Assembly (NCBI GenBank): GCA_963682055.1
Contig: OY821742.1
Location: forward strand, 6,285,816 to 6,349,815
Source: Primula veris
Taxonomy: Eukaryota > Streptophyta > Magnoliopsida > Ericales > Primulaceae
Length of the DNA stretch: 64,000 nucleotides
Reading direction: 5' to 3'
Shown: piece after piece, positions 54,975 to 64,000 of the stretch
Numbering within the stretch: position 1 is the stretch's first letter
Layout: every line of letters starts with the position of its first letter
Position numbers and translations under genes: made by a program
Notes under the pieces: model-generated
Database searches by the model: none
What the model saw: the letters and a program-made list of their open reading frames with translations, nothing else
Told to the model about the DNA's origin: nothing

Positions 54975-56760
54975 ATGGTGACCAATGTAGAGGAAACCCA
55001 TCCCGAGATAGTAGAAACCAATAACCAAAACGCGCAAATTAGCCAACAAGCCCTCGACGATCTACTCGCCATCCGCGACAGATATGAAGCTATCCAATCC
55101 GGAAACCAACCAACAACCTCCTACGTCAACCAAGAACAACCGATCGAACCACCCCAACATTTCATTGAAGGGATTGTCGACGAACACCCTTCGTCCTCGG
55201 ATGACGAACAAGACGTGCCCGTATTAAGGCGTGCACGAAGACGCTTACCCGGGTCCTAGGCAGGGCCGAGCTCAAGAGTTCCTTTGCCTACAGCCTCGGT
55301 CAACTCCGGTGCTCGTTTACAAACGAACGAAGCTCATCAGTTCGGCATGCACCAAGGGGGCAATGTTCCAATAACGATCGTCCATCCGAACACTCATATG
55401 GAACGTGTCCACACAAACACGAAGAACGGTAGATATCCCGAATACAGGATCGGGGAAGGATATGGCCCACCACCACATCAGGGAGGATACCCTCCCCCCT
55501 ACCAAGTCACTGATGACGCGTTCCAACAGGCTTGGAACGTATGCCAAGAAACCCCATGTACCAAACAGATCACGCGGTACCGCAATCCTATGGGGTTCGT
55601 CATCCCCGAATTCAGGCTCTATGATGGAAAGAGTTGCCCTATCGACCATCTGAGGCACTACAAGACGAAGATGGAACTGTGGAGTGATGACCATGCACTG
55701 ATGTGCAAATTTTTCAAAAACAGCTTGGGTCAAGAGGCTTCGTCATGGTATCACAACTTACCACGGGGCTCCATTAGAGCGTACTCCACCCAATACGCTG
55801 CTCATCGGAAAAAGAAGGTTAGCATCGAAACCCTTCTGAAAATGACGATGATGCCAAATGAAAGGCTCAACGATTACTGCATACGTTTTATCGACGTAGC
55901 AAACCAGATTCCACGATATGCCAATAATATAGCCATCCAAAACTTTATCAACTCCATCCCTAATGGCTATTGGGCGAGAAGGAAGTTCATAGGCAAAAAC
56001 TTCCCGACCACTGATTCCATGCTAGCCTATTGTACCCACCTCACCGATAAAAACGACGAACTGCGTTTCCTCAACCGAACTCTACCAAGAAGAGAGTCGG
56101 TCCGCGAGGCACATGTGGGTCGCAAAAGAGTTAGGAATAACCAGGGAGAAGCTTTCCAACCGACCAGAAAGGGCAAAGATCTCGAGGTCCATAGCAGGGT
56201 AGAGCGACCACGAGCACTAGAGCCCAAACCGCTCCAGATCGCATACCTAACACCGACCAACGAACATAAACCGCTCCAGCTCACCTACCCGATGCCACCC
56301 AAGCCGTTTCAACAAGGTCGCCCCCAAGAGAGGGAACACCGAAACACTTTCGGACCGGTCGAGCTGCGATACACTTTCAACCTATCTGCTGAAGATATCC
56401 TCAAGGATATATGCAGGGAAAGTTGGTATTCCCGACCACAACCGATCACCTCTCCCCCCAATCAGAGAGATTCCAAGCTCTTCTGCGCATATCACGAGGA
56501 TCACGGCCATCTCACTGAGCATTGCCGTAACCTGCGATGGAGAATGAACCAGTGGGGCGATGCAGGATACCTAGCCAAGTTCATCAAAGGAGCTGGGAAT
56601 AAAGGCAAACAACTGGCCATCGAGGGATCCGACAACCGGCAAGGCAAAACGATCAACGTCGTTCATATGTCACGACCCAAGGGCCCAGGCGGGGAACGAT
56701 CACGACAACGGCAGCTGGCCCACTTTGGCCAAGTAGCCAAGGCATCACAGGCGTCGACCT
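54975..56760 (+). pseudogene. Gypsy gag, one stop codon
   Basis: ATG at 54,975 opens a frame kept through pol, with TAG at 55,257-55,259 after 94 codons. The conserved retrotransposon-gag fold runs from about 55,540 to 55,990, including ASSWYHNLPRGSIRAYS. Further on, CAYHEDHGHLTEHC near 56,485 forms a C-x2-H-x4-H-x4-C metal-binding motif, a variant of the usual CCHC knuckle. Gag would package element RNA into particles. Apart from the single stop, this region is well preserved. Confidence 0.85.
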
Positions 56761-58274
56761 CTAAACGACAATGCACACCACGACGACATCCGCCCATTTC
56801 TTTCTCGGATCTTGACGAAGAAGGGGTGATTTACCCCCACGGAGACGCCATTAACCTCCGTGTTCAAATCGGCCTAGACACGGTCAGCAGGGTACTTGTC
56901 GACCAAGGAGCCTCTTGTGATATCATGTATAGGGAGCTCTTCGACAAGATGGAACTCAAGCTGCAAGATCTACAACCTACCGATGTCACACTGATCGGTT
57001 TCATCTCCGAAACGACTAAACCGTTGGGTAAGATCGTCCTCAGTGTCACAACCGGGTCCGTGTCAGTTCCTGTGGAGTTCTTAGTGGTCAACGACCACTC
57101 CGGCCACAACGCAATATTGGGCCGACCTTGGTTACATGCCATGAAGGCCATACCCTCGACCTATCACCAAAAGGTCAAATACCCAAATGATAGGGGAGAG
57201 ATCGAGACAGCCAGAGGATGTCAAGAAGATTCAAGACGCTGCGAAGACATCACCGCGACTCTCCAAAAACAACGAAGCATTGTGGAACAACCCACCAGCA
57301 CAAAGAAGCTGATCAACCACATAGTCAAAACCGAGAGGGTTGTCGAAGAACAAGTAGGAGAGACACTTAGGAAGGTGTATATCCCGAATATGGACGAGGA
57401 GCACTATTTCCTCCTCGGCGATAACCTTCCAAAACAGGAATCTGAGGAGTTAGAAGCGTTCCTTTTCAGCAACATTGATAAATTCGCCTGGAGTCCCAAA
57501 GACATGCCGGGCCTAGACCCTAAAACGGCATGTCACCATCTGAGTGTTGACGCCGAGTATAAGCCGATAGCTCAGAGGAGCAGAAAAGTATCTGTACAGC
57601 ACAGAGCAGCTATAATCGCTGAAGTGCAAAAGCTATTGGAAGCCGGAGCCATAAGAGAGGTCTACTACCCAAAATGGTTGTCCAACCCGGTCGTCGTTCC
57701 AAAGAAGAATGGAAAGGAGAGAGTCTGTATAGACTTCACCAACCTCAACAAAGCCTGCCCGAGGGACCACTTTCCCCTTCCAAGGATCGATCAATTGGTG
57801 GATGCAACTGCGGGAGCAGAACGGATGACCTTCCTTGACGCATACTCAGGATACCACCAGATCCCCCTCGCTCACGAGGATCAGGAAAAGACATCGTTTA
57901 TCTCGCCTTTAGGAAATTATTGCTATACTATAATGCCGTTCGGTCTACGCAATGCGGGGGCAACATACCAAAGGATGATAACAAGGGTATGTCGAGATCA
58001 TATAGGGAAAACAATGGAGGTATACATTGACGACATGGTCGTCAAGAGCGAAAAGGCCACATCCCACCTCCAAGACATTAAAGACGTCTTCCAAACGCTG
58101 GGCGAGCACAAACTAAAGCTCAACGCAAGCAAGTGTGCATTTGGCATCAGCAAAGGGAAATTCTTGGGGCATATGGTTAGCCGACGAGGAATATAGGCTA
58201 ATCCCGGTCAAATAACGGCTCTACGGAACCTAGCAGCGCCCAAGAATAAGAAACATGTACAAGAGCTCACGGGA
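56761..58274 (+). pseudogene. Gypsy protease and reverse transcriptase, one stop codon
   Basis: The protease active site reads VDQGASCDIMY near 56,898, with Gln where many retroelement proteases have Thr or Ser. The HNAILGRPWLH block follows near 57,107. RT spans about 57,480-58,270. It includes the NPVVVPKKNGKERVCIDFT block (about 57,685), the FLDAYSGYHQI block (about 57,833) and the catalytic YIDDMVVKS at 58,022. A TAG at 58,194-58,196 interrupts the RT-RNase H connection (after VSRRGI). Frame is continuous with gag, consistent with a single Gag-Pol polyprotein. RT copies element RNA in cytoplasmic particles. Confidence 0.88.
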
Positions 58275-59290
58275 ATGATGGCCGCGTTGAGCAGGTTCAT
58301 TAGCCGATCCGCAGACAAGGGACGGCCGTTTTTTGAATCACTCAAGAAGGATAAGAAATTCGAGTGGGACCCGGAATGTGAAGCTTCATTCAACAATCTC
58401 AAAGAGTACTTGAGGACACTGCCACTGCTAGTAAGGCCGAACAAAGGAGATGTTCTGGCATGCTACCTAGCAGTTTCCACTACAGCTGTGAGTGCAGTTA
58501 TCCTAAGAGAAGAAGGTCGCGAACAATTTCCGATCTACTTCGTCAGCAAGACTCTGGTCGAAGCCGAAACACGTTATCTACCCTTGAAAAAGCTGTGTCT
58601 GGCATTAGTCGTCGCAACCAGAAAGTTGCCACACTATTTCATAGCTCATCAGGTCCGGGTATACACGAAATTTCATATCAAAGAGTCACTTCGACGGACG
58701 GACATTAGCGGTCGAGTTGCCGCCTGGGGGGTCGAACTATCCCAATTTCATATCGAGTTCGTACCCCGCCATGCCATAAAGGGGCAAGTTCTGGCCGATT
58801 TCGTCGCGGAGTTCACCGAAGGCTACGATGAGCCTTTGGCACTCTCTCCACAATCACACTGGCAGATACATGTCGACGGATCGGCCACCAAGGACGGATC
58901 CTGAGCAGGGATCGTCCTAAAGTCTAGAGAGGGAGCAATCATCGAAAAAAGCATAAAACTGGGCTTCCGAGCTACCAACAATGAGGCAGAATACGAAGCC
59001 ATGATAAATGGCATACTCATTGCCCGGTCCCTCGGATGCTCCCACTTAATTGCAAGCTCAGACTCCATGCTCATCGTCAATCAAGCCATCGGCGAGTACC
59101 AAGCCAAAGATGACAGAATGATCCTCTACCAAGAGAAATTCCAAAGCTTGATGGCAACCTTCGAACAGTGCGAATTAATAAGAATCAATCGCACCGAAAA
59201 TGCACATGCCGATGCCTTGGCCACCCTAGCCTCGACATTAACATTGACCGACACCTGGTCGATCACAGTGGAACTACTGCCAACCCCGAG
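58275..59290 (+). pseudogene. Gypsy RNase H plus archaeal-type second RNase H, one stop codon
   Basis: The first RNase H-like domain covers about 58,360-58,800 (CYLAVSTTAVSAVI, QFPIYFVSKTL, RYLPLKKL). A second domain begins near 58,857 with the catalytic Asp in QIHVDGSA. It continues through NNEAEYEAMI (Glu, about 58,980) and SSDSMLIVNQ (Asp, about 59,060). This doubled arrangement is characteristic of Tat/Ogre elements. A TGA at 58,902-58,904 follows TKDGS, exactly at the glycine-rich turn. RNase H removes the RNA strand of the hybrid. Confidence 0.85.
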
Positions 59291-60590
59291 CATAATTAAA
59301 AGGGTAGACCGAGTGACATCAATACAGTACGAACTAGGTTGGATGGAGGACATGACTCGTTATCTGCGAAATGGAACGCTCCCGGCCGACAAGATAAAAG
59401 CGCTGAAAATTACAAGAAAAGCTCCTCGCTTCTGGCTATCCGAGGACGATAAACTATACAAATCCAGTTACCGGGGACCCCACCTACTATGCGTCCCGAC
59501 CGAGCTACAACTGCCGGTCTTGGAGGAAATCCACGAAGGATCCTGCGGAGCACACATCAAAGGGCGATCCCTTGCAAACAAGGCAGTGACCCAAGGATAT
59601 TGGTGGCCCTATATCAAGCGAGACGCCGATGCATACGTCCAACGTTGCGACAAGTGCCAACGATTCGCCAAGATACCACGGCTCCCATCATCTATGATGA
59701 CCCCGGTATCGGCACCATGGCCGTTCGCTCAATGGGCAATTGATTTAGTCAGTAAACTCCCAAGAGCACCTGGGAGTGTGGAATATCTGATCGTCGCGAC
59801 GGATTATTTCACCAAATGGGTCGAAGCTAAACCCCTCCGAGAAATCAAAGCCAGCAACGTCAAACAATTCATTTGGGAATACATCATCACTAGGTTCGGT
59901 ATATCGTACGCTATTGTCGCCGACAACGGAACCCAGTTTAAAGATGCCAATTTACAGCTGTGGTACGAGGAACTAGGTATCCAAAAGTTCTATTCGACGC
60001 CGACATACCCACAGGGAAACGGGCAAGCCGAAGTGTCAAACCGAACAATATTAGACGGCATCAAGACCACCCTTGAACAAGCAAAGGGGAGGTGGCCCGA
60101 GCGGCTACTCAACGTTTTATGGTCGTGCCGAACTACACCAAAGACGGGCACCAAGGAAACCCCGTTTAGCTTAGCATACGGTGTCGAGGCCATCATACCG
60201 ACAGAAATCAGGCTACCCACGCTCCGAACGACTTTAGTCGAGCAGGGAAACAATGAACAAAGAATGAGAGAAGAGCTAGACATGATAGACGAGAAACGAG
60301 AGATAGCAGCCCTTACCCTAGCCAAATACCAACAAAGCGTGAAGCAAACTTATGACAAGAGAGTAAGAGGATCCAAAGAATTCATGGTAGGAGAACTGGT
60401 GCTGCGATGAGTGACGGTCTATACCCGCAACGAAATACATGGCAAACTAAGCCCTACCTGGGAAGGCCCATACGAAATCGTCAAGGAAACGAGTCCAGTC
60501 TCTTACAAAATCAAAAGCGTACTGTTCGCCAATAGCCGAGGGGAAAAGAATTCTTGGAACGTGGCTAACCTAAAGAAGTACTACGTATAG
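59291..60590 (+). pseudogene. Gypsy integrase, one stop codon near the end
   Basis: A His/Cys zinc module lies near 59,550-59,665 (CGAHIKGRSLANKAV ... RCDKCQRFA). The core domain carries the acidic triad in WAIDLVSKL (about 59,735), ADNGTQFKD (about 59,920) and GNGQAEVSNRT (about 60,018). A TGA at 60,408-60,410 truncates the C-terminal region, which otherwise continues in frame (GKLSPTWEGPYEIV) to TAG at 60,588-60,590. The whole gag-pol frame would be 1,872 codons with four internal stops. Integrase inserts the cDNA into chromosomes. Confidence 0.88.
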
Positions 60591-60689
60591 GCAATCTTCC
60601 GAGTACAGGTGCCACCTTACCCCTCTTGCTTAATGGCATTATCTTTCATATTTTTGAATGAATAAAATATATTATCATGCTGTCTAGCG

Positions 60690-61803
60690 AATGCAAATGA
60701 AATTTCGTAAATGGCGTGTTTTCAAAGGAAAGCCTAGGAATACTATGAAATTCCCAACATGGCCGAAGTGCCTAGGAATATTATGAAATTCCCAACATGG
60801 CCGAAGTGCCTAGGAATACTATGAAATTCCGTAAATGGCGTGTTTTCGAAGGAACGCCTAGGAATACTATGAAATTCCCAACATGGCCGAAGTGCCTAGG
60901 AATGCTATGAAATTCCGTAAATGGCGTGTTTTCAAAGGAACGCCTAGGAATACTATGAAATTCCCAACATGGCCGAAGTGCCTAGGAATGCTATGAAATT
61001 CCGTAAATGGCGTGTTTGCAAAGGAACGCCTAGGAATACTATGAAATTCCCAACATGGCCGAAGTGCCTAGGAATGCTATAAAATTCCGTAAATGGCGTG
61101 TTATCGAAGGAACGCCTAGGAATACTATGAAATTCCCAACATGGCCGAAGTGCCTAGGAATGCTATGAAATTCCGTAAATGGCGTGTTTTCAAAGGAACG
61201 CCTAGGAATACTATGAAATTCCCAACATGGCCGAAGTGCCTAGGAATATTATGAAATTCCCAACATGGCCGAAGTGCCTAGGAATGCTATGAAATTCCGT
61301 AAATGGCGTGTTTTCAAAGGAACGCCTAGGAATACTATGAAATTCCCAACATGGCCGAAGTGCCTAGGAATATTATGAAATTCCCAACATGGCCGAAGTG
61401 CCTAGGAATGCTATGAAATTCCGTAAATGGCATGTTTTCAAAGGAACGCCTAGGAATACTATGAAATTCCCAACATGGCCGAAGTGCCTAGGAATATTAT
61501 GAAATTCCCAACATGGCCGAAGTGCCTAGGAATACTATGAAATTCCGTAAATGGCGTGTTTTCGAAGGAACGCCTAGGAATACTATGAAATTCCCAACAT
61601 GGCCGAAGTGCCTAGGAATATTGTGAAATTCCCAACATGGCCGAAGTGCCTAGGAATGCTATGAAATTCCGTAAATGGCGTGTTTTCGAAGGAACGCCTA
61701 GGAATACTATGAAATTCCCAACATGGCCGAAGTGCTTAGGAATACTATGAAATTCCCTAAATGGCGTGTTTTCAAAGGAACGCCTAGGAATACTATGAAA
61801 TTC
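60690..61803 (+). repeat. Tandem array after pol, 86-bp composite unit
   Basis: Two related half-units alternate. A 38-bp half is CCTAGGAATACTATGAAATT followed by CCCAACATGGCCGAAGTG. A 48-bp half is CCTAGGAATGCTATGAAATT followed by CCGTAAATGGCGTGTTTTC and AAAGGAACG. Together they make 86 bp; some periods contain an extra 38-bp half. About a dozen composite periods are present. Such arrays between pol and the 3' LTR are known in Tat/Ogre elements. Confidence 0.92.
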
Positions 61804-62182
61804 ATATGCAGGTACAATGCAAGGAATAATTCAGGTCCACATTACGGTGGCGATACGATACAAAATGGCGAACACAATGAAGGAGAATCAATCTAAACAA
61901 TGAAATATCAACAAGAAGCATATCCAATACAGGAATAACGAAATGACAAATGAATCAGCAAGGAAAAATCGATCCAATCAATCAAATAGCAATACGACAA
62001 TGGAAAGGTACAAAACAGGAATAACGAAATGACAAATGAATCAGCAAGGAAAAATCGATCCAATCAATCAAATAGCAATACGACAATGGAAAGGTACAAA
62101 ACAGGAATAAAGAAATAACACAAATAGTCCTCGCCCGCATTACGGAGGCAACAAGAAGATCATCGACACTAAAGAAACTCAT
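61804..62182. repeat. Second tandem repeat, also 86 bp period
   Basis: An unrelated unit beginning CAGGAATAACGAAATGAC repeats at 61,930 and 62,016, with a partial third at 62,102; both intervals are 86 bp. The rest of this spacer (61,804-61,929) shows no gene. Confidence 0.8.
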
Positions 62183-64000
62183 TTAAGAAGAGCTACTACA
62201 GGAGGAGCACGACGGTAATTGACCGAGCTCAATCTCTTCGTCATCCGTCGACGTGTCCCCATCTGTTTCGTCACCATCAAAACGCTCCTCAGAAATGAGG
62301 GCATCAAAATTGGTCGTATGAGCTCCAACACAAGTCAGCGTCTGAAGCCGCGCGTTGAACTCGGCTTCTTTAGCGAACTCGTGAGCATCCGAGGCCGCTT
62401 TATGGCGATCATCGTCGAAGGGGAGATTACGGCGAGCTTCGATCATAGCCGTGGAAGCATCGTATCTGGTTCGGGACAAACGGAAATACTTCACCAACAC
62501 GTTGGCTTTGGTTACCAACAACTTTAATTTGCCGAAGTATTTGTCCTTTGCACGCCAATATCGATTCAAACGACGCTCCTGAACCTCAACAACATGTTCG
62601 GCACAGCGAACGTATTCTCGAAAAGAGGCCGCCTGAGTTTTCAGCTTGGCCCAAAGTCGAGCACATTGGTCGATCAACTTGACGTTTTTGCCCATCAAAA
62701 CGATGTAAGGCCAGTTGGCAGGCACCTCACTAGCCGCACCAGAAGAGACCTCATCCCGGGCAGCCCCAGTAGGTCCTAACCCCGGGCTAACTAGGCATGG
62801 AGAACCAGCCTGGTGCGACGTAGTAGCGTGTGCCTATAAAAAAAAAATGGGGAAGAACGAGAAGAGATGAATATACAACCGCAAGAAACGACAAAACGAA
62901 AATAGAAAGAAAAAAAAAAAAAAAAAACGAATATTTCCATACAAGCTACAAATAAAACGACAAAACAAGCTACTCGATTATTAATCCGATAACCCCTCAA
63001 CAGACGCCGAGGTCTCTACTACATCGGCGAAATGAATATCTCGCAATGAAGCAATTTGCGTCCCCAAACGCTCACGAACGACCGCATCGACTCAATTCAA
63101 GGCAGCAGTGGTCTCGGTTACCCCGGCCGTCGCATCAACCATGCGCTCTGCCCGGGAAACACCACTCATCCCTTTTACATGCTCCAGCACCTCTAAAGCG
63201 CGAACTCGGGCCCAATACGCTTTGGCAAAGGATAGCAGCAGATCCGCGTCCTCGAAAACGGCCCCTAGGACCAAGTTCAAGCTCGTCACACGACATCGGG
63301 CTTCATCACGAGAACGTCGTAGGGCACCGAGAAGTTCCTTCGCTTTACCCTTATTTGCCGTATAATGGGCAGTCTTTTTGCTGAATTTCTCTCCCAAATC
63401 ACTTAACCGAATCGACAAGTTTGAAATATGAACATTCAGACCCTCGATTTCATGACGAGCACAAGTCAATTTCGCGGTAAGGGACGCCTTAGATCTTTCC
63501 AGATCATCTATAACGTCACCTACACTACGACTAGGCGAGGTCCAGACCACCATGGCAAGAGGATCATTAGGTACCTGACAATATTTTGTTTTCACATCCT
63601 TCAAAAGATGATAACCCTCAGACAGGAAAATTACCCCGAGAAAGCCCAACAGAAAGAAAACACAGCACCTATATTATCACTTCCCCAAAAGAATATGTTT
63701 CTAGATACAAAAGAGACCCACAATTCTAATACCAAAAGACTACACAAAAACAACAAAAATATATATATACTGTCAGAAAAATGGTCAAGGTTCCACCTGA
63801 GGAGATGCGGGTGGGGGAGTAACAGTATCATCAGGACGAGGAGTGGACGTGGCCGACGTAAAATGAGGACGGAGCGCTGTCGAAATTGTCTGCCCCGGTA
63901 GCCGGGGAAGTTCCTCTTCACGAAGATTCGCCCAGTCTAAGGGTTTCGGCGGTGCACCATGCGGACAGGGATACACCAACTCCGACCACGCCCTATCCGA
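62183..64000 (-). CDS. Antisense spliced gene of the Gypsy element (5' end outside window)
   Basis: Minus-strand exons are inferred at 64,000-63,797 (proline-rich, TPPPASPQ), 63,616 down to about 63,092 or 62,981, and 62,833-62,183 (stop TAA at 62,185-62,183). Junctions GT-AG at 63,796/63,617 keep phase 0; the acceptor at 62,834 is CTATAG^GCA. The middle exon is a predicted coiled coil (LERSKASLTAKLTCARHEIE ... LLGALRRSRDEARCR). The last exon is also helical and ends in an acidic then serine-rich tail (GDETDGDTSTDDEEIELGQ). A TGA at 63,094-63,092 interrupts the middle exon if it extends further. Antisense genes in this position are known in Tat-lineage elements, often annotated as 'putative gypsy type transposon' proteins; their function is unknown. 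Confidence 0.65.

Larger units (their letters stand above)
54313..64000 (+). mobile_element. Tat-lineage Ty3/Gypsy retrotransposon, 3' end outside the window
   Basis: Contains a 5' LTR, a TGGCGCCG-type primer-binding site (tRNA-Arg type in this lineage), and a gag-pol frame ordered Gag, protease, RT, RNase H, a second (archaeal-type) RNase H, integrase. After pol come a tandem array and an antisense spliced gene. RT before integrase defines Ty3/Gypsy. The dual RNase H, tRNA-Arg site, tandem-repeat 3' region and antisense extra gene are known traits of Tat/Ogre/Retand elements. The 3' LTR is beyond 64,000, so age and target duplication cannot be judged. Base composition (GC-richer, CGA-rich) differs sharply from the AT-rich surroundings. 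Confidence 0.9.

Noticed and set aside
60690..61803. Regular direct repeats considered as a CRISPR-like array
   Set aside because: Units abut without unique spacers, in a plant retrotransposon; a tandem array explains them.
62219..63901. Plus-strand frames of 60-157 codons at the right edge
   Set aside because: They oppose the better supported spliced antisense gene and show no domains.

Overview
This window is nuclear DNA from a flowering plant, most likely a eudicot. The evidence is AT-rich noncoding DNA, GT-AG introns with U/T-rich acceptors, plant-type Copia and Tat-lineage Gypsy retrotransposons, Mutator-like (MULE), CACTA-like and Helitron elements, and a host gene joining two domains common in plants (HMA and DC1). 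I cannot name the species. Almost all the sequence is mobile or repeat-derived. Only one convincing complete host gene is present, at 42.6-44.7 kb on the minus strand.

Layout. 1-1.8 kb: an AT-rich segment repeated elsewhere in the window. 1.8-9.6 kb: a Copia element with both LTRs (about 1.5 kb each) and a 5-bp target duplication, with a decayed polyprotein and a 193-bp CACTA-like insertion in gag. 9.6-12.4 kb: short repeats, a gene-less promoter/leader copy, an 830-bp near-palindrome and a 300-bp Helitron. 12.447-23.605 kb: a complete 11.2-kb MULE with a perfect 9-bp target duplication. It carries an open three-exon transposase gene (+) convergent with an eleven-exon Ulp1-type SUMO-protease-like gene (-) that has one stop codon. 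Its introns and spacers are saturated with copies of TCAGACTGTTTT.

23.6-29 kb: another copy of the AT-rich segment, then a truncated HMA gene (+). 28.7-33.4 kb: a second Helitron family, with an RPA-like gene (-). 33.5-39.7 kb: a Helitron, a leader copy and a composite MULE-type element (9-bp target duplication) containing a nested 3.3-kb element full of minisatellites. 39.7-50.9 kb: the HMA-DC1 gene, in inverted relation to the truncated copy at 26-28 kb, surrounded by further leader copies, Helitrons and small inverted-repeat elements. 50.9-54.3 kb: a decayed Copia relic. 54.3-64.0 kb: a Tat-lineage Gypsy element running off the right edge, with 5' LTR, primer-binding site, one long gag-pol frame broken by four stops, a tandem array after pol, and a spliced antisense gene.

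How the parts relate. The transposase and Ulp1 genes travel together inside one MULE. The HMA-DC1 gene and its truncated inverted relative descend from one duplication. Promoter/leader modules similar to their flanks are scattered through the window without coding sequence, so local duplication and transposition appear to have copied gene fronts repeatedly. All coordinates, splice junctions and repeat counts were read by eye and should be treated as provisional.
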